Assembly (NCBI GenBank): GCA_902494875.1 | Contig: CABUUO010000006.1 | Location: forward strand, 1 to 64,000 | Length of the DNA: 64,000 bases | Direction: 5' to 3' | From: an uncultured Pseudomonadota bacterium | Lineage (GTDB): Bacteria > Pseudomonadota > Alphaproteobacteria > RF32 > CAG-239 | Shown here: piece after piece, positions 34,952 through 44,374 of the stretch | How the letters are laid out: every line of letters begins with the position of its first letter | Numbering within the stretch: position 1 is the first letter of the stretch | The notes under the pieces: generated by a model | The model's database searches: none | Seen by the model: only the letters and a program-made list of their open reading frames with translations | Told to the model about the DNA's origin: nothing | Translations under genes and position numbers: made by a program

Positions 34952-36980
34952 ATATGTGCGCCGTTTTTAATATCTCGGGACTGTAAAGAAGCATCAGCTC
35001 TTCATCGCGGCTCAAATCCATTTCTTTACCGAAAGTAAGATAGTTTTCCAACTTGATTTGCGCGCTGTCTGCAACCTCGGCGTCAAATTCAGGTGCCGGC
35101 CCGTTAACCTCCAGCATCATCAGATGCAAAGCATTCATAACGGAATCCTTAACCACCAGCTCAACCCCCTTATATTGCGGAGACGCCTCTTTCATCAGAT
35201 TCTCAAAATACTGTGCCCGGCGCAAAATCAACGGCGGTTCGTTTTCTTCTGGAATTATAAAATAACCATGCCGACGAAAAAACTGCCCGGCACAAACCGT
35301 CGACAGAAACATTGAAAGGGGAACGGAAAACATCAGCCCCAGCGTAATCGGAAGCATCCACCAGAACAGAGCATGAGCATAAAACCAGATGACAACCGTC
35401 GCTGCGATTCCCAAGCCCGTATGCCATTTGTGGCGCGCCCACGCTTCTCTCAGAGAAGTTCCTCTGTCGCCACGGTTTTGAGCCGACCACCCGGCATCAT
35501 TGCCGGATAAAATGTCAAAAACGAACTTGCTTTGAAACATCATCATAACAGGCGCTGTCAACACGCTCATCACAATTTCCAACAACACGCTTTTCAAAGC
35601 CGCGAACCGGCCGCCGCTGCGTGACCGGTCATTATTTCTGAGATATACGGCGAGCCCCAGAAACTTGGGAAAAATGAGCATAAACATTGAAATGACAAAC
35701 AAGGAAATCGTGCCGATCTTGTCAAATATCGGCCACACCGGAAACAAGGTTCTGGCCTCTTCAAAATATACCGGAGGAAAGAAATTGCGTCCCAAAGCAA
35801 TCGCCATGCCGACCAACAGAAAACTGAGCCAGATCGGCGATGACAAGTAAGACATAATGCCGATGGTAAAATGAATGCGGCTGACCGGATGAAGTCCTTT
35901 GGAAATCAACACCTTGATATGCTGCAGATTTCCCTGGCACCAGCGGCGATCGCGGGTAGCAAAATCAATCATCGTTGGCGGACAACCTTCATAGCTGCCT
36001 TTCAGTTCCGGCAACAGCCATGCCGCCCAGCCGCCGCGGCGGATCAGCGCCGCCTCCACAAAATCGTGACTGAGAATATGACCGCCGAACGGCGCCTTTC
36101 CTTTCAAAACCGGCAGGCCGCAGCACTCAATAAAAGCTCTGACCCGGATAATGGCATTATGCCCCCAGTAATTGCTGTCGCCGACCTGCCAATAAGCCAG
36201 CCCTGCGGAAACAATCGGGCCGTAAACCTTCCCTGCAAACTGTTGGATTCTCGCAAACAGACTGTGCCCGTCAAGACACATCGGCGGCGCCTGAATAATG
36301 CCGGTACGCGGATTTACCTCCATCAGCTGCGCCATCTTAACCATTGTCGAACCATTCAAAAGGCTGTCTGCATCCAAAACAATCATAAAGTCATATTCGG
36401 CGCCCCACTTGTTGCAAAAATCTTCGATATTGCCGCTTTTTCGCGCCGTATTTTTCGCCCGGCGGCGATAATAGAGGTCAATTTCGGCCGGCATTTTCCG
36501 TTTGGCTTCCAACCACATTTTTTCTTCCTCGACCCAAACCTTGGGATTAGTTGTGTCGCTCAAAACAAAAATGTCAAAATTTTTTCCCAGCCCGGTCTGA
36601 TTGAGACTTTCGGCCATAGCCAGCAGATTGGCATAAACCTCGGCTGAAGATTCATTGTAAACCGGCATCAGGACCGCAATTTTAGAACTCAACCGCCGTC
36701 CATCTTCGGCCCAATCGATACCGGGAACTTTCCTCCGTTTCCACAACTCGAAAAAACCAAATACGCTGGACCAGAAAAACAGTGCAATCCAAGCAAACGT
36801 CAACACAAACAAGACAATCATCAGAATTTTGGTCGGCAAAGCGCTGTCGGTCGGAATTGAGCTGATCCATTTCAAAGTGGCCAGCAGCGTCGAAAGCAGC
36901 ATCAGTCCGAAAACTTTTATCCGCCGGTTGCGTACCCGCGCCGGATTCAGATTAATCAGATTGTCTTTTGGCAAAACCAT
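34932..36980 (-). CDS. opgH: glucan glucosyltransferase H (osmoregulated periplasmic glucans)
   Basis: 682 residues with about seven or eight membrane helices and a GT2-type cytoplasmic domain: VLMPVYNES, the DAD metal site in VLDADSLLNG, SHDFVEAALIRRGGW and the RRWCQGNLQH motif (Q-x-x-R-W type). It builds the beta-1,2 glucan backbone from UDP-glucose and passes it to the periplasm. Its start overlaps the stop of the preceding 150-residue gene by one base (TAATG), so it is translated together with it and opgG. Confidence 0.95.
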   Translation of the reverse strand: MVLPKDNLINLNPARVRNRRIKVFGLMLLSTLLATLKWISSIPTDSALPTKILMIVLFVLTFAWIALFFWSSVFGFFELWKRRKVPGIDWAEDGRRLSSKIAVLMPVYNESSAEVYANLLAMAESLNQTGLGKNFDIFVLSDTTNPKVWVEEEKMWLEAKRKMPAEIDLYYRRRAKNTARKSGNIEDFCNKWGAEYDFMIVLDADSLLNGSTMVKMAQLMEVNPRTGIIQAPPMCLDGHSLFARIQQFAGKVYGPIVSAGLAYWQVGDSNYWGHNAIIRVRAFIECCGLPVLKGKAPFGGHILSHDFVEAALIRRGGWAAWLLPELKGSYEGCPPTMIDFATRDRRWCQGNLQHIKVLISKGLHPVSRIHFTIGIMSYLSSPIWLSFLLVGMAIALGRNFFPPVYFEEARTLFPVWPIFDKIGTISLFVISMFMLIFPKFLGLAVYLRNNDRSRSGGRFAALKSVLLEIVMSVLTAPVMMMFQSKFVFDILSGNDAGWSAQNRGDRGTSLREAWARHKWHTGLGIAATVVIWFYAHALFWWMLPITLGLMFSVPLSMFLSTVCAGQFFRRHGYFIIPEENEPPLILRRAQYFENLMKEASPQYKGVELVVKDSVMNALHLMMLEVNGPAPEFDAEVADSAQIKLENYLTFGKEMDLSRDEELMLLYSPEILKTAHISTFLQD

Positions 36981-37432
36981 TATTTCTTATTCCCGTAAAA
37001 TCCCCGGAAAATCCGGCTGAACGCCCTCAATGGGTGCGGCGGTTCAATCTTCTGCGGCGCCATATGCGAAACCTTATAATCCGGGACCTGACACAAATTC
37101 AATTTCTTAAGCTGTTCGGCATAACACCTGTCTGAGGCTTCTCCGGTAAAAGCGCCGACGCCCCACTTTTCAGCACCGTTCGACAGCAAAAAGGCCGTTT
37201 TGAACCAAGCTCTCTTAGACTCGGCCGGCAAATTTATGTCAGCAAAATTCTCATCCAGATTTTTTTGCAAAAGTTCTTCCAATGCGGCAACGACGTCATT
37301 CGTTTCAATCTCAAAACGGTGTTTTTCTAACAGAACCGACACCGCCTTCTCCAGACTTTTCCCGGAAAAACCCAGGCTTCTGAAATAAGCGGAAACAATA
37401 TCGGCAAGACTTTGAACCCTTATGGCAGCCAT
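36980..37432 (-). CDS. unknown protein coupled to opgG and opgH
   Basis: 150 residues, soluble, without a signal peptide. The first 90 residues are helical; the rest is proline-rich with MAPQKIEPPHPL. It overlaps opgG by 13 bases and opgH by one, so the three genes are expressed as a tightly coupled unit, and a role in glucan synthesis (assembly or control of OpgH) is likely. I know no family for it; opgG and opgH are usually direct neighbours. Confidence 0.65.
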   Translation of the reverse strand: MAAIRVQSLADIVSAYFRSLGFSGKSLEKAVSVLLEKHRFEIETNDVVAALEELLQKNLDENFADINLPAESKRAWFKTAFLLSNGAEKWGVGAFTGEASDRCYAEQLKKLNLCQVPDYKVSHMAPQKIEPPHPLRAFSRIFRGFYGNKK

Positions 37433-39000
37433 TGATAGCTCCAGACTTCCGAAACCGGTTTTCCGTCTTTCACCAGAGAAATTCTGATTTCGGCCGTTTT
37501 GCCGCCGTCCGGTTTATAGTCCATATAAACCAAAGCGCCCTTGCTAAGCGGATTATACATCAGATGTACGCCTTTAACCGTCCCCTCCGACACCGAAACG
37601 TCCGCTTTAACCGCTCCGTTTTCAATTGCCGTTTTCAAATCACGGATCCGCACATTGTCAAAGTCGACGACAAATTTACGTTTCTCAGTCTCCAGCATGC
37701 CGGAGACCCCGCCGATACCGGTATAAGTCGCTTTCACTTTGGCCAGACCGTGATCGACCGGAACCGCATCCGCCCAATGCAGCATATAGCGGAAACGATA
37801 GGCTTTGCCGGGCTCTATTTTCTTTTCGGGAACCCAAAAGGCAACAACATTGTCGTGAATTTCCTGAATTGACGGAATTTCAACCAGCTGAACAGCGCCT
37901 TTGCCCCAATTGTCCAACGGTTCCACCCATACGCTCGGACGCTGCTCGTACATGGCTTCAAAATCCATATAATGCTCGGGATCCCTGTCGCGCTGCATCA
38001 GGCCGAAACCTTTGGGATTATCGTCCACAAAGGAACTGATGCGCAGATATTTGGAATTGTCCAGCGGACGCCACAGCCACTCGTCCCGTCCGTTCCAAAC
38101 CAGCAGTCCGTCACTGTCATGAACTTCCGGCCGGTGATCATCAAACCGCGTATGGCTGTTTTCTCCGAACAGATACATTGACGTCAGCGGCGCGACACCC
38201 AGTTTATTGATTGGTTTGCGCGGATACAAAACCGCATCGACTTCCATGGTTGTATTTTGTCCCGGCGTAATTACAAAGGTATAAGCACCGGTAACGCTCG
38301 GACTGTCCAACAAGGCATAAACCGTAATGTTGCGGTCCTTAATATGCGGCTTTTTAAGCCAGAACTCCCGGAAAATCGGAAATTCTTCACCGGTCTGAAC
38401 CGCCGTGTCTATTGCCAGTCCGCGCGCCGAAAGGCCGTATTTTTCGCCTTTGCCCAAAGCCCGGAAATAGCTGGCACCGAGAAAAGAAACCAGTTCATCA
38501 TAGTAACTCTGCGAGTTCAGAGGATAATGCAGACGGAACCCGGCATAGCCCAAATTGTTAAAATGATTGCCGTCCAGTTTGTTTTTGCCGTAATTGAAAA
38601 AGCTTGAAGAATATTTAATCGGCAGAACCTTACCGTCAACAATTTCATTAATCGGTACCGAAACCTTAAACATCGATCCCAGATGGAAAAACTGAACTTC
38701 AAACGGCAGGCGCTGCTTATACCACGGACCGTTTTCACGGACGAACCGAATGTCCCGGTGTTCGTCATAGCTCAGATTCTGCAGCTCTGTCGGCAGGGTT
38801 TCGCTGGGTTTTTCATAAGCCTTCAGAGAAAGGTTTCGCGCCAGTTCTTCCAAAGTTTTTTCGTCAAAACCGTCCGTTACCGACAATTGCTCCGTTGCCG
38901 CCTTGGCTTTTTCCCACTTGTCATACTTACAATACCCCCAGTAAGACGCGGCTCCCAAAGCAGCCAATACAACAAAACCGATTAAAACTTTCTTTGCCAT
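37420..39000 (-). CDS. opgG: glucan biosynthesis protein G
   Basis: 526 residues. A signal peptide or anchor occupies about residues 5-22, then the two-domain periplasmic MdoG fold with typical stretches (AGFRLHYPLN, SYFRALGKGEKYGLSARGLAIDTA, EEFPIFREFWL, ...). The family acts on the glucan in the periplasm, and is needed for its synthesis or branching. It is the first gene of opgG-unknown-opgH. The N-terminal region between 30 and 50 is longer than in E. coli. Confidence 0.95.
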   Translation of the reverse strand: MAKKVLIGFVVLAALGAASYWGYCKYDKWEKAKAATEQLSVTDGFDEKTLEELARNLSLKAYEKPSETLPTELQNLSYDEHRDIRFVRENGPWYKQRLPFEVQFFHLGSMFKVSVPINEIVDGKVLPIKYSSSFFNYGKNKLDGNHFNNLGYAGFRLHYPLNSQSYYDELVSFLGASYFRALGKGEKYGLSARGLAIDTAVQTGEEFPIFREFWLKKPHIKDRNITVYALLDSPSVTGAYTFVITPGQNTTMEVDAVLYPRKPINKLGVAPLTSMYLFGENSHTRFDDHRPEVHDSDGLLVWNGRDEWLWRPLDNSKYLRISSFVDDNPKGFGLMQRDRDPEHYMDFEAMYEQRPSVWVEPLDNWGKGAVQLVEIPSIQEIHDNVVAFWVPEKKIEPGKAYRFRYMLHWADAVPVDHGLAKVKATYTGIGGVSGMLETEKRKFVVDFDNVRIRDLKTAIENGAVKADVSVSEGTVKGVHLMYNPLSKGALVYMDYKPDGGKTAEIRISLVKDGKPVSEVWSYQWLP

Positions 39001-39163
39001 ACAAAACTCTCAAATATAATATTAATTAAATACCTTAGGCTATAACAATGCAGTTTCTCCCAAAAGTCAATCAGATTTTATCAGTTTGAAGTATCTAAAA
39101 ACTTGACTATTTTTCTCTTTGTTATATCTCTCAACATATAGATTTTTTAGAAAGCCTTTTATT

Positions 39164-40456
39164 ATGAGTATCATATCCCAAACGGTAAACTCCATCAAAA
39201 CCATTGCCTCCCCGCTGTCGGCGTTTTTAGCCGGAACAGGGCTGACCTGCTGCGCCTTTTCGCTGCTGTCGTCAACCTTGGCTCTGAGAATGAACCAGAA
39301 CGGCGTTCCGACCTCGGAAGCAGGCATCATCCTTTCCCTTTACTACTGCGGTTACGTCATAGCGTCGCTCATTTCTTACAAAATCATCAACCGGGTCGGA
39401 CACATCCGTACGTTCTGCGCTTTTATTTCCGTCTTCTCGGCGATTGTGCCGCTGCATTACCTTTCGCCGCAACCTACCTACTGGGGACTGCTGCGTCTGA
39501 CCGAAGGATTTTGCATCGGCACCTGCTTCATGTGTCTGGAAAGCTGGCTCAACACGCGCGCCACCAACAAAAACCGCGGCATTATCATGTCGCTTTATAT
39601 GATAACCACCTACCTCGGTTCCAGCCTGGGACAACTGCTGCTGAACATTCCCGACCGCAGCGGCCTTATCATCTATGCCTTTGTCGCTTCCCTGTTTTCA
39701 ATTGCGCTGGTACCGATCTCGCTCACGGCGCTGCCCTCGCCTGACATTACCGTACATAAAAATATGTCTTTGCTCAAATTGTACCAAAAGTCTCCTGTCG
39801 GCGTCGTCGGCTGCTTTGCCAGCGGTTTTCTGGTCGGTGCCTTCTATACTCTGGGAACCATTTTTGCCAAACAGTCCGAACTCAGCATCGAACAGACTTC
39901 CATTTTTATGTTCTGCGGCATTTTCGGCGGAATGCTCGCCCAATTGCCGATCGGCAGGCTGTCCGACAAGATGGATCGGCGCTTTGTCCTGCTTTGGACT
40001 TCGGGCTTTTTGTTTCTGATTGCGCCCTGGGTTCATTTGTTTATGGATGACGGCAGCATCGCCATTGCCGCAGCAGCCGGCCTGCTCGGATGCGGCACCT
40101 TCATCATGTACCCGATCTGCGTTTCGCACGTTAATGACCAAATCGAAGATTCGGAACGCGTCAATGCCAGCAGCATGCTGATATTGCTGCAAAGCATGGG
40201 ACTGATTATTGGCCCGGTCATCATCTCTTTTGCCATGCAGCACTGGGGAAACATCTGGTTTTTGTTGTCTTATTCGGTTGTCAGCGGGATTTTTATCCTG
40301 TTCACGTTCAAACAGATTGCCACCAAACCGGTCAACTACGTCAACAATACGCCGACCGCGCCGATGCCTGTTGCGCCGACCCATGCTTTTAACGAGCTGA
40401 CCAAAGACGACACCATCCTGGACAAAGCCAAAGGCATCTTAACCGCCAAACACTAA
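39164..40456 (+). CDS. MFS transporter
   Basis: 430 residues with twelve membrane helices. The typical MFS loop between helices 2 and 3 is present in a weak form (NRVGHIRTF), and a second in the other half reads GRLSDKMDRR. The sequence resembles YcaD-type sugar or drug exporters; the substrate is unknown. I choose the ATG at 39164 (MSIISQ) because the 15 residues before it in the longer frame are not membrane-like and have no ribosome site. It ends in a bidirectional terminator. Confidence 0.85.
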   Translation: MSIISQTVNSIKTIASPLSAFLAGTGLTCCAFSLLSSTLALRMNQNGVPTSEAGIILSLYYCGYVIASLISYKIINRVGHIRTFCAFISVFSAIVPLHYLSPQPTYWGLLRLTEGFCIGTCFMCLESWLNTRATNKNRGIIMSLYMITTYLGSSLGQLLLNIPDRSGLIIYAFVASLFSIALVPISLTALPSPDITVHKNMSLLKLYQKSPVGVVGCFASGFLVGAFYTLGTIFAKQSELSIEQTSIFMFCGIFGGMLAQLPIGRLSDKMDRRFVLLWTSGFLFLIAPWVHLFMDDGSIAIAAAAGLLGCGTFIMYPICVSHVNDQIEDSERVNASSMLILLQSMGLIIGPVIISFAMQHWGNIWFLLSYSVVSGIFILFTFKQIATKPVNYVNNTPTAPMPVAPTHAFNELTKDDTILDKAKGILTAKH

Positions 40457-40487
40457 AAAAGAGGGATTAAAATCCCTCTTTTTATTT
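40455..40487. terminator. bidirectional terminator
   Basis: GAGGGATT-AA-AATCCCTC (40461-40478) with A- and T-runs. It lies between the MFS gene and the convergent lysozyme-like gene. Confidence 0.85.
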
Positions 40488-41987
40488 GGTCTTCTGCGCC
40501 ATAAGCTGCATATCCCGCGGCGGCAGGCTGATGTAAGTAGTGTCGCCGCGTACATTGTCGACCACATCCTGCGGCAGCAGATTCTGCACCAGCTGACACT
40601 CTCCGATAACAGAATGCCGCGGTTGTCTGGCCTTGCGCAGAACATCGGCACGCGTATCGGTACGGAAAGTTCCCAGCCCGTTTTTGTCGCGCTTAACTTT
40701 GTCGCCGTTCATAACGCAGCATTCTTCCACTTCGGACGTATAACATCCCTCGGCGCGGAGCGTCAGAAAATCACCGGATTTCATCCGTCCGCACAACACC
40801 TCGTTGGCAAACCAGTTACGCTTAATCACGCCCGGATCCTTGGCAAAACCAAGCAGATAGCGTCCGAGTTCTTCGCCGGTAACGCCTCGGTTCAACGCTT
40901 TCAGGTATTCGGATTTCTTAAAAGCCTTGGGACCTATGACATAGGCAAAACTGGCCGTTGCCTGCATGGTCTCGCGATCCATCGGCACCTTGACCAGTTC
41001 GGTTATCTGCGGCAAAACCCGAAACTCCAGATAACGTTCTTTTTGCAGATTGGCCTCTTCCATCGTCATGGTCTGGCCTTTTTTTATCGGCGATTTCTCT
41101 CGGTTGCCGTTGCCTTCTTCGTCTATCGTATAAGTACAGCCGTAACCGATAGTCATCACGCCTTTTCCGTCGGGAAAAGCCTCCCCGGCAAAATTTTCCA
41201 TAAAGCAAAGCAGGGTTTTGATGGCATCAACATTTTCCATGAAGCAGGCTTTGTTTTGCTCGGCAACTTCCTGATTTGTTTTGACCAGTTCAATTTTTGG
41301 GCCTCTGACATCATCTTTCTCCCGCAAATTTTGCCCCAGTTTGACGCCGCCGGCAATCCCTGCGGTCAAAACCGTGCCCAACAGCATCCGCGTGGCATAT
41401 TTCCGGGCATCGGCCTTAAGTTTTTGCGCATTCAGCCCTTTGATATTGCCGCAGGCAAGCTTGATACCGCTGCTGAAGAAATCGCCGACCCGCAGAGCCG
41501 CGTATCTGGCGTTGCTCTTGGCCTGCTGCCACAAATACTGATTATAACTCTTACGCAAATGCCGGATATTGTCCGTCGCGACATCCACCGACAACCGGCG
41601 GTTCGGATAAGCCTTGTTCAAACGCTGCGTCAGTTTGACTGCGCGTTTATATTTGCGGTCCGCCCGGTTAAAAATATAGGTAACCACTTCGCTGTCGCGC
41701 ATTTTTTTATTGCGCAGCGCAAAAGGAACCACCATCCGATAAGTCTGAGTGCCGTTTCCCCACGATACGGTCTTGACATCCACCCCATGTTTCTCGTAGC
41801 GTTCGGCGTCTTTCTCCTGAGCATCGAAAAAATCGCGGACAAAAGCTTTCTGTCCGTCCTCCTTGTGTTCGGCCGCCTTCACATACAGACTGGGAATCAC
41901 ATATTCAATTCCGTTCAGAACCGTCTTCTGTGGTTCCAGTCCCAACGCTTCATATTCCGCAAGCAAATATTTTGTCTTATTATCCAT
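40482..41987 (-). CDS. membrane-linked protein with a T4-lysozyme-like domain
   Basis: 501 residues. The N-terminal 195 residues are soluble and basic, followed by a probable membrane helix (199-217). Residues 255-400 match glycoside hydrolase family 24: Glu264, Asp273 and Thr279 have exactly the spacing of T4 lysozyme Glu11, Asp20 and Thr26, in ENFAGEAFPDG and VMTIGYG. This enzyme cuts peptidoglycan. It has no signal peptide at its start, so the topology is odd. A phage or secretion-system origin is possible, but no phage structural gene lies nearby. Confidence 0.75.
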   Translation of the reverse strand: MDNKTKYLLAEYEALGLEPQKTVLNGIEYVIPSLYVKAAEHKEDGQKAFVRDFFDAQEKDAERYEKHGVDVKTVSWGNGTQTYRMVVPFALRNKKMRDSEVVTYIFNRADRKYKRAVKLTQRLNKAYPNRRLSVDVATDNIRHLRKSYNQYLWQQAKSNARYAALRVGDFFSSGIKLACGNIKGLNAQKLKADARKYATRMLLGTVLTAGIAGGVKLGQNLREKDDVRGPKIELVKTNQEVAEQNKACFMENVDAIKTLLCFMENFAGEAFPDGKGVMTIGYGCTYTIDEEGNGNREKSPIKKGQTMTMEEANLQKERYLEFRVLPQITELVKVPMDRETMQATASFAYVIGPKAFKKSEYLKALNRGVTGEELGRYLLGFAKDPGVIKRNWFANEVLCGRMKSGDFLTLRAEGCYTSEVEECCVMNGDKVKRDKNGLGTFRTDTRADVLRKARQPRHSVIGECQLVQNLLPQDVVDNVRGDTTYISLPPRDMQLMAQKTK

Positions 41988-42064
41988 TGCCGTCTCCTGA
42001 CATTCATATTTTAATTATACACGTTAACCTTTTTTTGTCAAAAAATTTCAGCAGGATAAAATAA

Positions 42065-42088
42065 AAAAGAGCCCCTGACGGAGCTCTC
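42065..42088 (-). terminator. terminator of the 187-residue gene
   Basis: On the minus strand GAGCTCC-GTCA-GGGGCTC, seven pairs with one G-T, followed by TTTTTTATTTT. Confidence 0.6.
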
Positions 42089-42108
42089 AAAAAATTAAAC
42101 GTAAATTT

Positions 42109-42672
42109 CTAAAACCAGGTTTCGCTGTGCACGTATCCGGTGATGTTTTCAAAACCTTCCGCCACCTCAGGATAACCTTTCTGCCAGACCGGAAGCTTTT
42201 CCGACAGCAGAGCATAAACACAGGGATTGGAATAGTTGTCTTTCATCAGCGGAATAACCGCCTGCAGCGCCGCGGACAAAATTACGGCCTTGCGGTTGTT
42301 CGGATCTTTCCACAGATAGTCGTCAATCAGAACCGAATTTAATATTGCAAAAACATCCATCGTAATTGCATATTCGGCCTTGGGCTTTTTTTCTCCCTTC
42401 TGATAACGCCCCAAAGCGTCCAGCAAATGCAGAAACTTTTCTTCGTTTCCGCGCAAAACTTCGGGATACTTGGCGATAATCGGAAAAAACACCTTGGTAT
42501 CAAAAGTCGGACGCTTGACAACATCGGCCAAAGTGCTCGGAAACAGTTTGGTAAACATCACCGTAACCCGCTGCTTGGCCAGCAAAATTGCGTCAACGGC
42601 AGCCTGACTTTTCACTTCTTTTTCTGACAAACACAATGCGTCGTAAATGGCGCTGAAATTTTTGTAATCCAT
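42109..42672 (-). CDS. hypothetical protein, 187 residues
   Basis: A soluble helical protein without signal or membrane parts. It holds no motif that I recognise. It stands between the lysozyme-like and cysteine-peptidase-like genes in the same direction, but the gaps (about 120 bases on each side) and its own terminator suggest a separate transcript. Confidence 0.55.
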   Translation of the reverse strand: MDYKNFSAIYDALCLSEKEVKSQAAVDAILLAKQRVTVMFTKLFPSTLADVVKRPTFDTKVFFPIIAKYPEVLRGNEEKFLHLLDALGRYQKGEKKPKAEYAITMDVFAILNSVLIDDYLWKDPNNRKAVILSAALQAVIPLMKDNYSNPCVYALLSEKLPVWQKGYPEVAEGFENITGYVHSETWF

Positions 42673-42801
42673 ACGCTTATATATTTTTGGTTAATAATTC
42701 TGCGTCTCCAAGCTGAAACTTCGGAGACATATTGATAATTCACAAAATTTCTAGATAAAGTGAGAGAACCTTAACATATATGGACAAATTTGTCAAATAT
42801 T

Positions 42802-43377
42802 TTAAATCTGCCGGAAAACCTTGATAAAAATTACGCCCGATTTGACAATATGGTGCAACCCGTCATCGCAATAAGGTTCCCAGGTTGATTTTTTTACGTC
42901 AATCCCCGGATAAAAATAACTGTCAAACAGACGCAGCTTATAGCTGAAAGCCCTTTTGCGCACCACCGACCAATGGTCACCGACGTCTTTGTTATGCAGG
43001 CGCATGATGCAGGACGTGTCCCTGCGACTGAGATAATGCCCGATATACTCTCCGGCCCGGATGACAGACATATCTTTGCATTTAAGCGGATACTTCCAGC
43101 GCATTCTCAAACCAAATACGTCAAACAGATATTTCCGTGCCTCTCCCAGCAGTTCGTCCATCAGCTCCAAAGACGTGCCCGAGTACAACACCTCCAGAAA
43201 TTTGCCGCGATCAAACAGATACTGAACCATATGCTGGTAAAAACGGCAGCCCTCCTTAAAACTGAAACGGTGATAGCGCACCGCTGCCAGCCTTATGGCG
43301 TTGATGATGGCATAAATCGCGCAAAAATAGTCGATTTCCCCTTGATAATAAGCCTTCAATTTATCCTCCGTAACCAA
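42802..43377 (-). CDS. putative cysteine-peptidase-like protein
   Basis: 191 residues. Cys19 in DYFCAIYAIINAIR starts a helix, followed by His135 in GDHWSVV and Asp152 in LFDSYF. Order and spacing fit the papain-like fold as in C39-type peptidases (Cys at the start of a helix, then His and Asp on strands). No signal peptide. The substrate is unknown. The gene lies just downstream of a small XRE regulator, and the two may be one unit. Assignment rests on these three sites only. Confidence 0.55.
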   Translation of the reverse strand: MVTEDKLKAYYQGEIDYFCAIYAIINAIRLAAVRYHRFSFKEGCRFYQHMVQYLFDRGKFLEVLYSGTSLELMDELLGEARKYLFDVFGLRMRWKYPLKCKDMSVIRAGEYIGHYLSRRDTSCIMRLHNKDVGDHWSVVRKRAFSYKLRLFDSYFYPGIDVKKSTWEPYCDDGLHHIVKSGVIFIKVFRQI

Positions 43378-43455
43378 AGCAGACGTTACTGTGACTCTTT
43401 TAATTTAAAATTCGGTAAACGGACAATCCCCCGGCCGAACCGAGGGACTTTTTCA

Positions 43456-43686
43456 TCAGTCAACCAGTCGCACCGACAATCGTTTTTGATAAATCTCAAG
43501 GAGTTTGAAGATAAAATATATTTTGCTGCCGCGTCCTGCTTCCAGATTACGAATAACATTGCTCCGTTCAATTCCGGCCGCCGCCGCGGCCTCTTCGACC
43601 GAAAGCCCTTTTTCTTCCCGGACGCGGCGCATTTCCGCCCCCAGCATCAGTTTGACGCCCTTAATGTTTAATTCTTTAGTGTTCAT
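43456..43686 (-). CDS. XRE-family helix-turn-helix regulator
   Basis: 76 residues: LGAEMRRVREEKGLSVEEAAAAAG forms the first helices, and IERSNVIRNLEAGRG the recognition helix. Such small proteins are repressors. It lies 78 bases upstream of the peptidase-like gene in the same direction and may control it. Its target site is not visible. Confidence 0.75.
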   Translation of the reverse strand: MNTKELNIKGVKLMLGAEMRRVREEKGLSVEEAAAAAGIERSNVIRNLEAGRGSKIYFIFKLLEIYQKRLSVRLVD

Positions 43687-43971
43687 GATTTCAATCCTTT
43701 GCTTTTATGTAATTAACTGTCGCCTCGAATCAGGCGGCGGGAGCTACAACAGCACAAAAGAAACTGCCCGTATATTTCCTTTACAGGTATTTTATTCCCC
43801 GGACTCCCGCCATAGACATGACAAGAAATCCGCAGCTATCGGGTGCGTTTTCCGCTTTTGTGAGCTTGTAGACTCTGATATCAGCAATAAAGAAATTTTA
43901 ACTTCGAGTCAAACAAATATGATACAAATAACATAAAAAAGTTTTTTCCGGTAATCTCACGTCAAAAAAAA
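43687..43971. other. intergenic region without a clear gene
   Basis: No gene-like frame is seen in about 285 bases. A small hairpin CGCCT...AGGCG lies near 43,721-43,736. A short word TTCGAGTCAAACAAA near 43,904 recurs near 44,311, before the ppdK terminator; its meaning is unknown. Confidence 0.4.
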
Positions 43972-43996
43972 GCGTCCGACTTTATATATCGGACGC
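43972..43996 (-). terminator. strong terminator of the 80-residue gene
   Basis: GCGTCCGA (43972-43979) and TCGGACGC (43989-43996) form an 8-bp stem; A-run on the left reads as T-run on the minus strand. Confidence 0.85.
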
Positions 43997-44021
43997 CTTT
44001 CTTCAACTTTTTTGACGCCAA

Positions 44022-44264
44022 TCAGCCCAACTGCCAGCTTTTTGCTTGCTTCTGCTGTTCCGGCGTAAACTTCCCGACGGCAATCAGCCGGCGCAGCAAC
44101 TGCTTTTGCGCGGCAATATTTTGCAAAATAAGCGTCTTGGTTTCGCACCAGACTTCTATTCCGCCGTCAAGTTCATAAATCGCACAGGACGAAAATCTTT
44201 CCAATGCTTTCTCGAGCGCCGTTATGCTTGCATACAGCTGCTCCAGTTCTTCAAATCTATACAT
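44022..44264 (-). CDS. hypothetical protein, 80 residues
   Basis: A small, mainly helical soluble protein (LEQLYASITALEKALERFSS...). No signal, no known motif. It lies downstream of ppdK in the same direction, but a strong terminator separates them, and it has its own terminator. Coding potential is supported by the clean frame and the terminator. Confidence 0.5.
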   Translation of the reverse strand: MYRFEELEQLYASITALEKALERFSSCAIYELDGGIEVWCETKTLILQNIAAQKQLLRRLIAVGKFTPEQQKQAKSWQLG

Positions 44265-44328
44265 GCCTTAAAAATATAATGTCCGTTGAAATATACGGCA
44301 CCGTCCCCTTTCGAGTCAAACAAAAAAA

Positions 44329-44356
44329 ACGCCTGACTTTCGTCAGACGTTTTTTT
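44329..44356 (-). terminator. terminator of ppdK
   Basis: ACGCCTGAC (44329-44337) pairs with GTCAGACGT (44342-44350) with one G-T pair; the A-run to the left gives the T-run on the minus strand. Confidence 0.85.
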
Positions 44357-44374
44357 ATTTATTTTGCAAACTGC

